The notes below the pieces were generated by a model, which did not search any database, was not told the origin of the DNA, and saw nothing but the letters and a program-made list of their open reading frames with translations. Shown here piece after piece: positions 1 through 7,125 of a DNA stretch of 51,285 bases. The stretch is from Blastococcus sp. KM273128 (lineage in GTDB: Bacteria; Actinomycetota; Actinomycetes; Mycobacteriales; Geodermatophilaceae). The number at the start of each line of letters is the position of its first letter. Within the stretch, counting starts at the first letter, position 1. The position numbers and the translations under genes are program-made. Where the stretch lies: the NCBI RefSeq assembly GCF_021698975.1, contig NZ_SSXA01000019.1:1-51285 (forward strand), written 5' to 3'.

Positions 1-52
1 GACCCCCGGGGCGGCGGCCGGGGGTGGTCTGCTGCTCAGCGGGGGTGGTCAC
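1..52 (-). CDS. possible 5' end of a divergent gene, truncated by the window edge
   Basis: On the minus strand a GTG at 52-50 is preceded by AGGAAG at a ribosome-binding distance and opens a frame without stops to the window edge (VTTPAEQQTTPGRRPGG). It would be divergent from the redoxin gene. The fragment is too short to recognise. The reading rests only on the start codon, the weak ribosome-binding site and the open frame. Confidence 0.25.
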   Translation of the reverse strand, partial: MTTPAEQQTTPGRRPGG

Positions 53-200
53 GTCGGCTTCCTGCTTCTCGTCGTCGGTGGTTCTCCTCGATTCAACGAC
101 CGCGCTGCCGTCGACCTGAGCCTTTTCCCTGTGACTCCCGGCACGACCGGGCCGCACGGGGGGTGAGTTCGGCCACCCGGCGCCGCCCCGGGGGTCTGTC

Positions 201-206
201 TACCGT
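201..206 (+). promoter_or_regulatory. -10 box of a leaderless redoxin gene
   Basis: TACCGT ends 6 bases before the ATG at 213. This is the TANNNT-N6/7-start layout seen in front of several other genes here (29320, 45204 on the minus strand, 45860, 47960, 50312). It implies transcription starting at or next to the start codon and supports ATG 213 as the true start, upstream of the in-frame TAG. No convincing -35 box is visible. Confidence 0.5.
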
Positions 207-212
207 GGGCCG

Positions 213-872
213 ATGGACACCGCCGACCTGCTCGCGCTGCGGTCCGACGACCGCGCGGCCCTGCTGCTGATAGGTCTGCGGGGGGACTGGTAGCCGTACT
301 GCTGCGCCCAGGCGGTCCGCCTGGCCCCGTCCCTGCCCCGTCTCGCCACCGCCGGCACCGAGGTGGTGCTCGCCTCGGTGGACCCGCCCGAGGTCCAGCT
401 GGCGTTCGACCGCACCTGGCGCGTGCCCTACCGCTGGGTGAGCGATCCCGACGGCTCCCGGCTGGCGAAGCCGCTGGGCGCCTGGGACGAGGAGGCCTCG
501 ATCTTCCGGCCGGTCGTCGTCGCCGTGGCCCCCGACGGCCGCGAGGTCTTCCACGAGCTCTCCCGCGACTTCACCGACCGCATCGACGACGAGCCCTTCC
601 TCACCGCGCTGGAGGGGCTGGGCCTGTCCGCGCTGCCCGAGCCCGGGCCGTGGGCGCCCGAGGGGGTCGAGCCGCGGCCGTCGAAGCGCGCCTTCACGCC
701 CGGCTCGTTCATCCCCTACTTCCGCGCCATCAAGTTCAACACCATGGCGCTGGCCGACCGGATGCGCGACGACCGGGACCGGGAGGAGGTGCTCACCGAG
801 AACCGGATGGCCGCCTCGTTCCTGGAGGCGTTCGACGGCTGGCGGGCCGAGCACCCGCCTGACCGGCAGTAG
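213..872 (+). CDS. peroxiredoxin/thioredoxin-like redoxin with in-frame TAG, probable UAG-encoded selenoprotein
   Basis: A 219-residue redoxin frame runs from ATG 213 to TAG 872, interrupted only by TAG at 291-293. Around it the protein reads LRGDW-[TAG]-PYCCAQAVRL. Family members have W-C-P-Y-C here, so the stop replaces the first, catalytic Cys of the CxxC motif. The rest is intact: the beta-strand EVVLASVDPP, then a C-terminal half with SFIPYFRAIKFNT. Cys to TAG by mutation needs two base changes, which speaks against simple decay. UAG-decoding tRNA-Sec and UAG-programmed selenoproteins have been reported in Geodermatophilus and Blastococcus, so Sec at codon 27 (WUPYC) is the best reading; a SECIS-like hairpin follows at 308-324. 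The gene's own terminator codon is also TAG. Annotation pipelines would start the gene at GTG 363 and lose the active site. The likely role is thiol- or selenol-dependent peroxide reduction. No selA, selB, selD or tRNA-Sec lies in this window. Confidence 0.8.
308..324 (+). promoter_or_regulatory. SECIS-like hairpin downstream of the in-frame TAG
   Basis: CCAGGCG (308-314) and CGCCTGG (318-324) are perfectly complementary. Opening the closing pair leaves an apical loop GGUCC. The loop sequence GGUC is the one found at the tip of the E. coli fdhF SECIS element, and here 20 bases separate it from the TAG, close to the spacing in fdhF. Bacterial SECIS elements lie inside the coding region just after the Sec codon and are bound by SelB. 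The bulged U of the E. coli element is not seen. Structure and spacing are seen directly; SelB binding is inferred. Confidence 0.65.
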
Positions 873-1430
873 TCAGCCCGACGCCGGGCCGGGTGCCTCC
901 GCCGCGGGGAGGCGCCCGGCACCGGGCACGTCGGAGAACAGCCACGGGTCCAGCCGCTCGGACCGGCGCACCACGCTGACCGCCCCGGTGCGCTCGAGCA
1001 CGACGCAGCCCACCTCGGCGAGGTCGCGGATGCCGGCCAGCCGCAGCTTCTGCCGCAGCTCGTCCTCGCCGACGTGCGCCGCGCGCATGTTCTCCGGCAG
1101 CGGCACGCCCCCGGCCATGAGCAGCACGGGTGGCCGGTTCAGCAGCCGGTCGACCCAGCGGCTGCGCCGGACCCGCACCAGCACGATCTGCGTGGCGAAG
1201 AGCGTGACGATCGCGACGACCCCGGTGAGCAGCGTGGGGTCGAGCAGCAGCGCGGTCCGGCCGATGACGGCGCCGAGCGCGATCGCGCACCCCAGGTCGA
1301 AGCTGGACATCGTGGCGAGGCTGCGCTGGCCGACGAGCCGGACGCAGAGGACCAGCACCAGGTACATGGACACGGTGGTCAGGACGACGAAGCCGGCCGT
1401 CTGCCAGTCGATCCCCAGCTGGTCCCTCAT
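873..1430 (-). CDS. DUF421 (YetF-type) membrane protein
   Basis: The product has 185 residues. The N-terminal half holds hydrophobic segments (about residues 12-30, 38-58 and 60-80) with the family signature RLVGQRSLATMSSFDL. The soluble C-terminal part contains the DUF421 stretch PPVLLMAGGVPLPENMRAAH and LAEVGCVVLERTGAVSV. It is an inner-membrane protein of unknown biochemical role. The ATG at 1430 was chosen because GGGGAGG precedes it; an upstream extension with no ribosome-binding site looks non-coding. Its stop codon starts directly after the TAG of the convergent redoxin gene, leaving no space for a terminator between them. Confidence 0.85.
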   Translation of the reverse strand: MRDQLGIDWQTAGFVVLTTVSMYLVLVLCVRLVGQRSLATMSSFDLGCAIALGAVIGRTALLLDPTLLTGVVAIVTLFATQIVLVRVRRSRWVDRLLNRPPVLLMAGGVPLPENMRAAHVGEDELRQKLRLAGIRDLAEVGCVVLERTGAVSVVRRSERLDPWLFSDVPGAGRLPAAEAPGPASG

Positions 1431-1550
1431 CGGGCCTCCCCGGACGGCGGTGTGGGTCAGCCCCATTCTCGGGGGCGTCCGCCGCCGCGGCTGTGCGCTT
1501 CCCGGGCCCACGGGGCGGGGTGCGGCCCCGTCAGGTGCACAGCGGAGCGC

Positions 1551-1967
1551 TCAGTCGGCGAGGGAGCGCAGGATGCGGGCCAGCGCGGCGCGGTCCTCGG
1601 GTCCCAGGCGGGCGAAGAGCTCCGCGGAGTCGGCGTCGCGCGCCCGCCCGATCTCGCCGCGCACCCGGCGGCCCTCGTCCGTGGGTCGCAGCAGCACCGC
1701 CCGGCGGTCGGCGGGGTCGGGCGTCCGCTCGGCCAGCCCGCGCTCCTGCAGCCCGTCGGCCACCTCGGTCGCCGACCGGGGTGCGATGTGCAGCGCCTCC
1801 GCCAGGTCGCTGAGCCGGACGCCCTCGCGCTCGCACACCACCCGCAGCGCCCGGGCCTGGTGCGGGGAGAGGTCCCAGGGCGCCAGCGCCTCGCGCCAGC
1901 GGCGGCGCTGGGTGCGGGCCACTCGCATGAGCAGGTCGCCCAGCTCGCCGGTCCGGTCCTCCGCCAC
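1551..1967 (-). CDS. MarR-family transcriptional regulator
   Basis: The 138-residue protein has a winged helix-turn-helix core (about residues 30-105: LSPHQARALRVV, VRLSDLAEALHIAPRSATEV, then the wing DPADRRAVLLRPTDEG) flanked by dimerisation helices, the normal MarR length and order. It is divergent from the ABC exporter starting near 2048 and shares an 80-base control region rich in GGTAACC inverted repeats. Local repression of the exporter and itself, relieved by a ligand, is the likely role. The ligand cannot be read from sequence. Confidence 0.9.
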   Translation of the reverse strand: MAEDRTGELGDLLMRVARTQRRRWREALAPWDLSPHQARALRVVCEREGVRLSDLAEALHIAPRSATEVADGLQERGLAERTPDPADRRAVLLRPTDEGRRVRGEIGRARDADSAELFARLGPEDRAALARILRSLAD

Positions 1968-1975
1968 GGGGGAAT

Positions 1976-2017
1976 GGTAACGGTGTTGCTCCGGTTACCG
2001 GACAGTGAGGTAACCTC
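1976..2017. promoter_or_regulatory. cluster of GGTAACC inverted repeats, probable MarR operator
   Basis: GGTAAC (1976-1981) and GTTACC (1994-1999) form an inverted repeat with a 12-base spacer. GGTTACC (1993-1999) and GGTAACC (2009-2015) form a second one, and GAGGTAACCTC (2007-2017) is itself an 11-base palindrome. All lie between the divergent marR and ABC genes, where both promoters must be. Binding by the neighbouring MarR protein is inferred from position and symmetry. Confidence 0.6.
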
Positions 2018-2047
2018 AGCAACCTGGAGGTGGGCGGGATCGACGAG

Positions 2048-3892
2048 ATGATGACCGGCGGCGGGGGCCGTGGTGGCGGTGGCGGGGGGAGCTCCGGCCG
2101 CCGGCCCGACCCGGCCGACCTCGCCCAGCTGGCGCGCTCCCCGGTGCGCTGGAGTCGCGTGGCCGCGTTGTTCCGGCCGCACCGCACCCAGCTCGCCGTC
2201 GTGGTGGCGCTCATCGTGGCGTCCTCGGTGGTCGCGCTGGCCACCCCGTTCCTCATCCGCCTGGTCATCGACGAGGCGATCCCCGGGGAGGACGTGCCGC
2301 TGCTGCTGTGGGCGGTCGGCGGGATGCTCGCCGTCACCGTGGTCACGGCGGTCTTCGGCGTCGTCCAGACCTGGCTGTCCACCACCGTCGGCCAGCGGGT
2401 CATGCACGGTCTGCGGACGGCGGTCTTCACCCACCTGCAGCGCCAGTCGCTGGGCTTCTTCACCCGCACCAGGGGCGGTGAGGTGCAGTCGCGGCTGGTG
2501 AACGACATCGGCGGGATGCAGTCGGTGGTGACCTCGACCGCCACCTCGTTCGCGGCGAGCGCCACCACCGTCGTCGGCACCGTCGTCGCCATGGTGGTGC
2601 TGAGCTGGCGCCTCTCGCTGCTCTCGCTGGTCGTGCTGCCGCCGGCGATCTGGCTGACCCGCCGGGTGGCCCGCATGCGCCGCGCGATCACCGCCCAGCG
2701 GCAGCGGCACCTCTCCGACCTGCACTCCCAGGTCGAGGAGGGGCTCAGCGTCAGCGGCGTGCTGCTCGGCAAGACCCTCGGCGCGGGTCCCGCGCAGTCG
2801 CAGCGCTTCGCCGGCACCTCGGAGTTCCTGGTCGACCTCGAGGTGCGCTCGCAGCTGGCCGGGCGCTGGCGGATGGCCACGATGAGCGTCCTGTTCGCCG
2901 GCATCCCGGCGCTCGTCTACCTGGCCGCGGGGCTGCCCGCGACGTCGGGCGGGATGACGATCGGCACGCTGGTCGCCTTCACCACGCTGCAGGGTGCGCT
3001 GTTCCGCCCGCTGATGCAGCTGCTGGACATCGGCGTCTCGCTCACCGCCTCGATGGCGCTGTTCAGCCGGGTGTTCGAGTACCTGGACCTGCCCGTCGAC
3101 ATCGACGACCCCGCCTCCCCCGTGCCGCTGGACCCGGCGGCGGTGCGCGGCGAGGTGCGCTTCGAGCACGTCGGCTTCCGCTACCCCGACGGCGTGCGCC
3201 CCGCGCTCGACGACGTCGACGTCACCGTGCCCGCGGGCTCGACCCTGGCGCTGGTGGGCGAGACCGGCTCGGGCAAGAGCACGCTCGCCTCGCTGGTGGC
3301 CCGGCTGAACGACCCCACCAGCGGCCGGGTGCTGGTCGACGGCGTCGACGTCCGCGACGTGCGGCTGGCCGACCTCGCGCGGCTGGTCGGCGTCGTCTCC
3401 CAGGAGACCTACCTGCTGCACGGCACGGTGCGGGAGAACCTGCTGCACGCCAAGCCCGACGCGACCGACGCCGAGCTGGTGGACGCCGCCCGCCGGGCCC
3501 AGGTGCACCACGTCATCGCGGCGCTGCCCGACGGCTACGACACGGTGGTCGGGGCGCGCGGGCACCGCTTCTCGGGCGGGGAGAAGCAGCGGCTGGCGAT
3601 CGCCCGCACGCTGCTGCGCGACCCGCGCGTGCTGGTGCTCGACGAGGCGACCAGCGCCCTGGACAACGAGACCGAGCGGGCGGTGCAGGCCGCGCTGGAC
3701 GAGGCCGCCCGCGGCCGCACCACGATCACCATCGCGCACCGGCTCTCCACCGTCCGCGGCGCGGACCGCATCGTCGTCCTCGACGCCGGCCGGGTCGCGG
3801 AGGAGGGGACCCACGAGGAGCTCATGGCGCTCGGCGGCCGGTACGCCCGGCTGGCCGGGCTCGCCCAGCGGGACGCCGCCCTCGCCGGCTGA
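2048..3892 (+). CDS. ABC exporter, fused permease and ATPase (multidrug type)
   Basis: The 614-residue protein is a half-size exporter. A Gly-rich N-terminus is followed by a six-helix transmembrane domain (about 45-320) and a nucleotide-binding domain (about 360-600) with Walker A GETGSGKST, Q-loop VVSQETYLL, signature FSGGEKQRLA, Walker B VLVLDEATSALD and H-loop TIAHRLSTV. All catalytic residues are present. ATG 2048 was preferred to GTG 2030 because the GTG overlaps the GGAGG at 2026-2030; ATG 2051 is a third option. It probably works as a homodimer exporting drugs or lipids, controlled by the divergent MarR. Its stop codon is the first triplet of a structured repeat. Confidence 0.92.
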   Translation: MMTGGGGRGGGGGGSSGRRPDPADLAQLARSPVRWSRVAALFRPHRTQLAVVVALIVASSVVALATPFLIRLVIDEAIPGEDVPLLLWAVGGMLAVTVVTAVFGVVQTWLSTTVGQRVMHGLRTAVFTHLQRQSLGFFTRTRGGEVQSRLVNDIGGMQSVVTSTATSFAASATTVVGTVVAMVVLSWRLSLLSLVVLPPAIWLTRRVARMRRAITAQRQRHLSDLHSQVEEGLSVSGVLLGKTLGAGPAQSQRFAGTSEFLVDLEVRSQLAGRWRMATMSVLFAGIPALVYLAAGLPATSGGMTIGTLVAFTTLQGALFRPLMQLLDIGVSLTASMALFSRVFEYLDLPVDIDDPASPVPLDPAAVRGEVRFEHVGFRYPDGVRPALDDVDVTVPAGSTLALVGETGSGKSTLASLVARLNDPTSGRVLVDGVDVRDVRLADLARLVGVVSQETYLLHGTVRENLLHAKPDATDAELVDAARRAQVHHVIAALPDGYDTVVGARGHRFSGGEKQRLAIARTLLRDPRVLVLDEATSALDNETERAVQAALDEAARGRTTITIAHRLSTVRGADRIVVLDAGRVAEEGTHEELMALGGRYARLAGLAQRDAALAG

Positions 3893-3959
3893 AGAAGGAC
3901 CCCGCTGCCCCCCGCCACTCGCGAGCTCGCGGCGGGACCCTGCAGCGGGGCCGTTCCAG
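3890..3959 (+). repeat. structured dispersed repeat, copy 1 (terminator-like)
   Basis: The element starts with the stop codon of the ABC gene (TGAAGAAGGACCCC) and ends GGGGCCGTTCCAG. It folds as an outer stem CCCCGCTGC/GCAGCGGGG and an inner stem CCCGCC/GGCGGG around a short loop. Copies at 4457 and 50193 have different stem bases that still pair, so the structure is kept while the sequence changes. Each begins exactly at a gene's stop codon, which fits a role as terminator or mRNA 3' end. Confidence 0.8.
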
Positions 3960-3979
3960 GGCGGGCGCTGTCCCCCCGA

Positions 3980-4026
3980 TGCGCACGGCTGCGGTTCTGG
4001 CGCGCGCAATACCGCAGCCGTGCGCA
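3980..4026. terminator. inverted repeat, probable terminator
   Basis: TGCGCACGGCTGCGGT (3980-3995) and its exact complement at 4011-4026 give 16-base perfect arms with a 15-base loop. It lies between the ABC exporter and the remnant ending at 4045, and could stop transcription from either side. No T-run follows, as is common in actinobacteria. Confidence 0.55.
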
Positions 4027-4044
4027 CGGGGGCGGGATCGTCGG

Positions 4045-4345
4045 TCAGCCGGCCACCGGCTGCGCGGTCGCCGGGACGGGCTCGCCCCAGAACTCGTCGA
4101 CGGCGTACTGGTCGCGGCTGTGCAGCCAGGACTCCGCGATCCGCCCGTCGCGCAGCCGGGCCACGTGGGCCAGGTTGTTCTCCAGCGGCCGGTCGCGGTC
4201 GGGCCGGGTGGCCGTGTAGGTGGCCAGCGCCACGCCCCACTCGCCGTCGTCCAGCACGCGGTGGACCGTGAGCTGCAGCGTGCCGCCGGTGACCTCGGCG
4301 GCGTGCCCGACGAACGCCAGGACGGCGTCGCGGCTGGTCGACGCC
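4045..4345 (-). pseudogene. 3' remnant of a SnoaL/NTF2-like gene
   Basis: Read on the minus strand this encodes the C-terminal two thirds of a SnoaL-like domain: RDAVLAFVGHAAEVTGG, LQLTVHRVLDDGEWGVALAT, then NLAHVARLRDGRIAESWLHS and YAVDEFW before the stop at 4045. Homology starts at RDAVLAF near 4340; the N-terminal strand and start codon are missing. The frame upstream is out-of-frame shadow of the flavin oxidoreductase region. The break coincides with the left end of a second truncated gene on the other strand, as if one deletion removed the 5' ends of two divergent genes. Confidence 0.6.
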
Positions 4346-4459
4346 GCGGTCACCGACCACGTGGCCACGCTCGACCGGCTGCTCGCCGACCTCCCGGGCG
4401 CCGACCGACCCGGGTTCACCGCCGCGCTGGCCGCGGTGGAGCGCAACGCCGCCGGCTGA
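4337..4459 (+). pseudogene. 3' remnant, possibly of a MarR-type regulator
   Basis: The plus strand encodes LVDAAVTDHVATLDRLLADL followed by PGADRPGFTAALAAVERNAAG and a stop. The two amphipathic helices resemble the C-terminal dimerisation helices of MarR proteins. No start codon or DNA-binding core precedes it; the sequence to its left is the SnoaL remnant in antisense. The TGA stop again forms the first triplet of the structured repeat. Identification as MarR is tentative; that the frame is a fragment is clearer. Confidence 0.45.
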
Positions 4460-4527
4460 AGAAGGACCCCGTCGTCCCCCGGCACTCGCTCCGCTCGCGC
4501 CGGGTCCCTACGACGGGGCCGTTCCAG
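4457..4527 (+). repeat. structured dispersed repeat, copy 2
   Basis: TGAAGAAGGACCCC opens the element at the stop codon of the remnant gene, and GGGGCCGTTCCAG closes it. The outer stem is CCCCGTCGT/ACGACGGGG and the inner stem CCCGGC/GCCGGG, both different from copy 1 (3890) but still paired, with the same ACTCGC-type loop. Confidence 0.8.
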
Positions 4528-4537
4528 CACGTCACCT

Positions 4538-4572
4538 GCTCGCGGCGGGACCCTGCAGCGGGGCCGTTCCAG
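4538..4572 (+). repeat. 3' half-copy of the structured repeat
   Basis: These 35 bases are identical to 3925-3959, the right half of copy 1, and follow copy 2 after 10 bases. The left half with the GAAGAAGGACC start is missing, so it cannot form the hairpin alone. It suggests duplication or recombination between copies, in line with the gene remnants next to it. Confidence 0.75.
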
Positions 4573-4629
4573 CCGTGACGAACGACGCATCGCGGAATCC
4601 TGGTCGCGCGGCGGGCGGTTGCGCCCGGC

Positions 4630-5712
4630 ATGGACCTGTTCTCCCCCGTGCGGCTGGGCGATCTCGAGCTCGCCAACCGCGTCGTCATGGCCCCGCTCAC
4701 CCGCATGCGCTCCGGGCGGGCCGCCGTCCCCCGCGACGTCGTCGTCGAGCACTACGAGCAGCGCGCCGGCGTGGGCCTGATCATCACCGAGGGCACCTTC
4801 CCGAACGACGAGTCGCGGGCCTTCGCCGGCCAGCCGGGCATCGTCACCGACGAGCAGGCCGCCGGCTGGCGGCGGGTCGCCGACGCCGTGCACGCCCGCG
4901 GCGGCCGCATCGTCATGCAGGTGATGCACGGCGGGCGGGTCTCCCACCCCGAGCTGACCGGCACGCGGGTCGTCGGCCCGAGCGCGATCGCCATCGACGG
5001 CGAGGTGCACGTCGGCGGCGGGGTGAAGAAGCCCTTCCCGGTGCCGCACGCGCTCACCACCGAGGAGGTGCGGGCCACGGTCGCCGACTTCGTCGCCGCC
5101 TCGCGCCGTGCCGTCGACGCCGGCCTGGACGGCGTGGAGCTGCACGGTGCCAACGGCTACCTGCTGCACGAGTTCCTCTCCCCGGCGTCCAACCGGCGCG
5201 AGGACGTCTACGGCGGCAGCCCGGAGAACCGGGCCCGGCTCCTGCTGGAGGTCGCCACCGCCGTCGCCGCGGAGATCGGTGCCGGGCGGGTCGGGCTGCG
5301 CATCTCCCCGGAGCACAACATCCAGGGCGCGCTGGAGACCGACCGCGCCGACGTGCTGGCCACCTACGGCGCGCTCGTGGACGGGCTGCGCCCGCTGGGC
5401 CTGGCCTACCTCAGCGTGCTGCACGTCGAGCCGGCCGGTGACCTGGTGCAGGAGCTGCGCCGCCGCTTCGGCGGGCCGCTGATCGCCAACAGCGGCTTCG
5501 GGACGGTCACCACCCGCGCGGAGGCGGTGCAGCTGATCGAGGACGCGCACGCCGAGGCCGTCGCCGTCGGCCGGCCGGTGCTGGCCAACCCGGACCTGGT
5601 CGAGCGGTGGGCCGGCGAGCACCCGGAGAACGAGGCCGACCCGCGCACCTTCTACACGTCGGGGTCCGAGGGCTACACCGACTACCCGACGCTGGCGGCC
5701 GCGGGGCGCTGA
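4630..5712 (+). CDS. old yellow enzyme family NADH:flavin oxidoreductase (alkene reductase)
   Basis: The 360-residue FMN-dependent TIM barrel has the family length. Family motifs are visible: N-terminal LFSPVRLGDLELANRVVMAP with TRMRS, the substrate-binding HGANGYLLHEFLSPASNRR, YGGSPENRARLLLEV, and ANSGFG plus VAVGRPVLANPDLVER near the C-terminus. Members reduce activated C=C bonds or nitro groups with NAD(P)H. The usual QLWH segment reads MQVMHGGRVSHPE, a variation with the His kept. It converges on the flavohemoglobin gene across a perfect 19-base-arm terminator, so the two are separately transcribed, although both are flavin enzymes of electrophile or nitrosative stress. Confidence 0.92.
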   Translation: MDLFSPVRLGDLELANRVVMAPLTRMRSGRAAVPRDVVVEHYEQRAGVGLIITEGTFPNDESRAFAGQPGIVTDEQAAGWRRVADAVHARGGRIVMQVMHGGRVSHPELTGTRVVGPSAIAIDGEVHVGGGVKKPFPVPHALTTEEVRATVADFVAASRRAVDAGLDGVELHGANGYLLHEFLSPASNRREDVYGGSPENRARLLLEVATAVAAEIGAGRVGLRISPEHNIQGALETDRADVLATYGALVDGLRPLGLAYLSVLHVEPAGDLVQELRRRFGGPLIANSGFGTVTTRAEAVQLIEDAHAEAVAVGRPVLANPDLVERWAGEHPENEADPRTFYTSGSEGYTDYPTLAAAGR

Positions 5713-5713
5713 G

Positions 5714-5755
5714 CGGTGAGGGGGCCGGGCGGGACGCCGCCCGGCCCCCTCACCG
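5714..5755. terminator. bidirectional terminator between convergent genes
   Basis: 5714-5732 and 5737-5755 are perfectly complementary (19-base arms, loop GACG). The hairpin fills the whole gap between the stop codons of the flavin oxidoreductase and the flavohemoglobin, so it can serve both. Confidence 0.8.
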
Positions 5756-6964
5756 TCAGTCCAGGTCCGCCTGCCAGAGGTCGGGGCCGAACACCTCGTA
5801 CTGGATGTCCTTCGGCGGGACGCCGCGGTCGATGAGCCGGCTGCGCAGCGCCTGCATGAACGGCAACGGCCCGCACAGGTAGTACAGCGCGCCCCACGGG
5901 AGCTCGACCTCGTCGAGGTCCACCTGCCCGGCGTGCAGGCCGTCGACCGGCAGCGAGCACTCGCCGCCGTGCTCGAACCAGACGTCGATCCGCCCGTTGG
6001 GCAGCTTGCGGATGTCGTCGAGCACCTGCTGGCGCAGCGCCCACGAGGGCTCGTCGAGCGCCGCGTGCCACAGCCGGATGTCCAGGTGCGAGCCGGCGTT
6101 GACCAGGTGCGACAGCATCCCGGCCATCGGGGTGATGCCGATGCCGGCGCTGGCGAAGACCACCGGCCGGCCCGAGTCGTCGAGGACGACGTCGCCGAAG
6201 GGCAGGGACATCTCGATCCGGTCGCCCACCTGGACCCGGTCGTGCAGCAGGTTGGACACCTCGCCGTCGGGCTTGCCGCCGCCGTGCACCCGCTTGACCG
6301 CGAACTGGCGGTGCTCCCCGTCGTCGGCGGCGGTGAGGCTGTACTGCCGCGGCTGGCGGACGCCGTCGGGCATCACCGGGCGCACGGTCACGTACTGGCC
6401 GGGCAGCGAGGTCTTCACCAGCCGGTCGTCGACCCGCTTGACCTTGAAGGTGAGGACGTCGTCGGTCTCGCGGATCTTGTCCGTGACCTCCCACTCCCGC
6501 CAGACCGTCTCGGGCCGCACGCCGCGGGCGCTGTAGAGACCGCGCTCCTGGTTGATCAGCGCGTTGGCCATCAGCCAGTAGACCTCGTCCCAGGCGGCGG
6601 CCACCTCGGGCGTGACCGCGTCGCCCAGGACGTCGGCGATCGCCCAGAACAGGTTGTCGTGCACGACCTGGTACTGCGCCGGCGTGATGCCCAGCGAGGC
6701 GTGCTTGTGCGCGATCCGGCTCATGAGCTGCTCGGGCAACCGGTCGGGGTGGTTGACCAGCGCGCTGGCGAAGAACGCCACGGAGCCGGCGAGCGCCACC
6801 TGCTGGGTGCCCTCGGCCTGGTTGCCCCGGTTGAACGTGCCGTCGAGCAACCCGGGGTGCTCGCCGAACAGGTGCGCGTAGAACCGCCGGGCGATCTCCT
6901 GGATGTTGTCGGCGACCACCGGCAGCGTGGCCTGGATGACGGGTGCAGTCCTCTCGGAGAGCAT
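5756..6964 (-). CDS. hmp: flavohemoglobin, nitric oxide dioxygenase
   Basis: The 402-residue protein has the three-domain Hmp layout. The globin domain (1-140) carries the B10 Tyr in FYAHLF, the E-helix Gln in GTQQVALAG and the proximal His in IAHKHASLGI. The FAD domain (150-260) has RQYSLT; the NAD domain (265-395) has SAGIGITPMAGML and CGPLPFMQAL. It oxidises NO to nitrate with O2 and NADH, and is cytosolic. GGGAAGGG precedes the ATG. No NsrR or NorR gene is adjacent. The region before the start, shared with the divergent PAS-GGDEF gene, shows no recognised operator. Confidence 0.95.
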   Translation of the reverse strand: MLSERTAPVIQATLPVVADNIQEIARRFYAHLFGEHPGLLDGTFNRGNQAEGTQQVALAGSVAFFASALVNHPDRLPEQLMSRIAHKHASLGITPAQYQVVHDNLFWAIADVLGDAVTPEVAAAWDEVYWLMANALINQERGLYSARGVRPETVWREWEVTDKIRETDDVLTFKVKRVDDRLVKTSLPGQYVTVRPVMPDGVRQPRQYSLTAADDGEHRQFAVKRVHGGGKPDGEVSNLLHDRVQVGDRIEMSLPFGDVVLDDSGRPVVFASAGIGITPMAGMLSHLVNAGSHLDIRLWHAALDEPSWALRQQVLDDIRKLPNGRIDVWFEHGGECSLPVDGLHAGQVDLDEVELPWGALYYLCGPLPFMQALRSRLIDRGVPPKDIQYEVFGPDLWQADLD

Positions 6965-7125
6965 GCGGAATCCCTTCCCCCTCGATTTCTCTTACCACGG
7001 CCACGTTAGGCAACACGGGGTGCGGGGGCAGTCCGGACCGGTCGCCGCGGGGGCCTCCCGCCGTACGGTCACCGCCCCGGGCGCGGGAACCGGTCCGTCC
7101 GACGAGCAGCGGGGGTGGGTGCGCG

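Noticed and set aside
291..293. TAG as a nonsense mutation making the redoxin a pseudogene
   Set aside because: It falls exactly on the catalytic Cys, needs two base changes from a Cys codon, the rest of the frame is intact, and a SECIS-like hairpin follows. Not excluded until Sec genes are shown in the genome.
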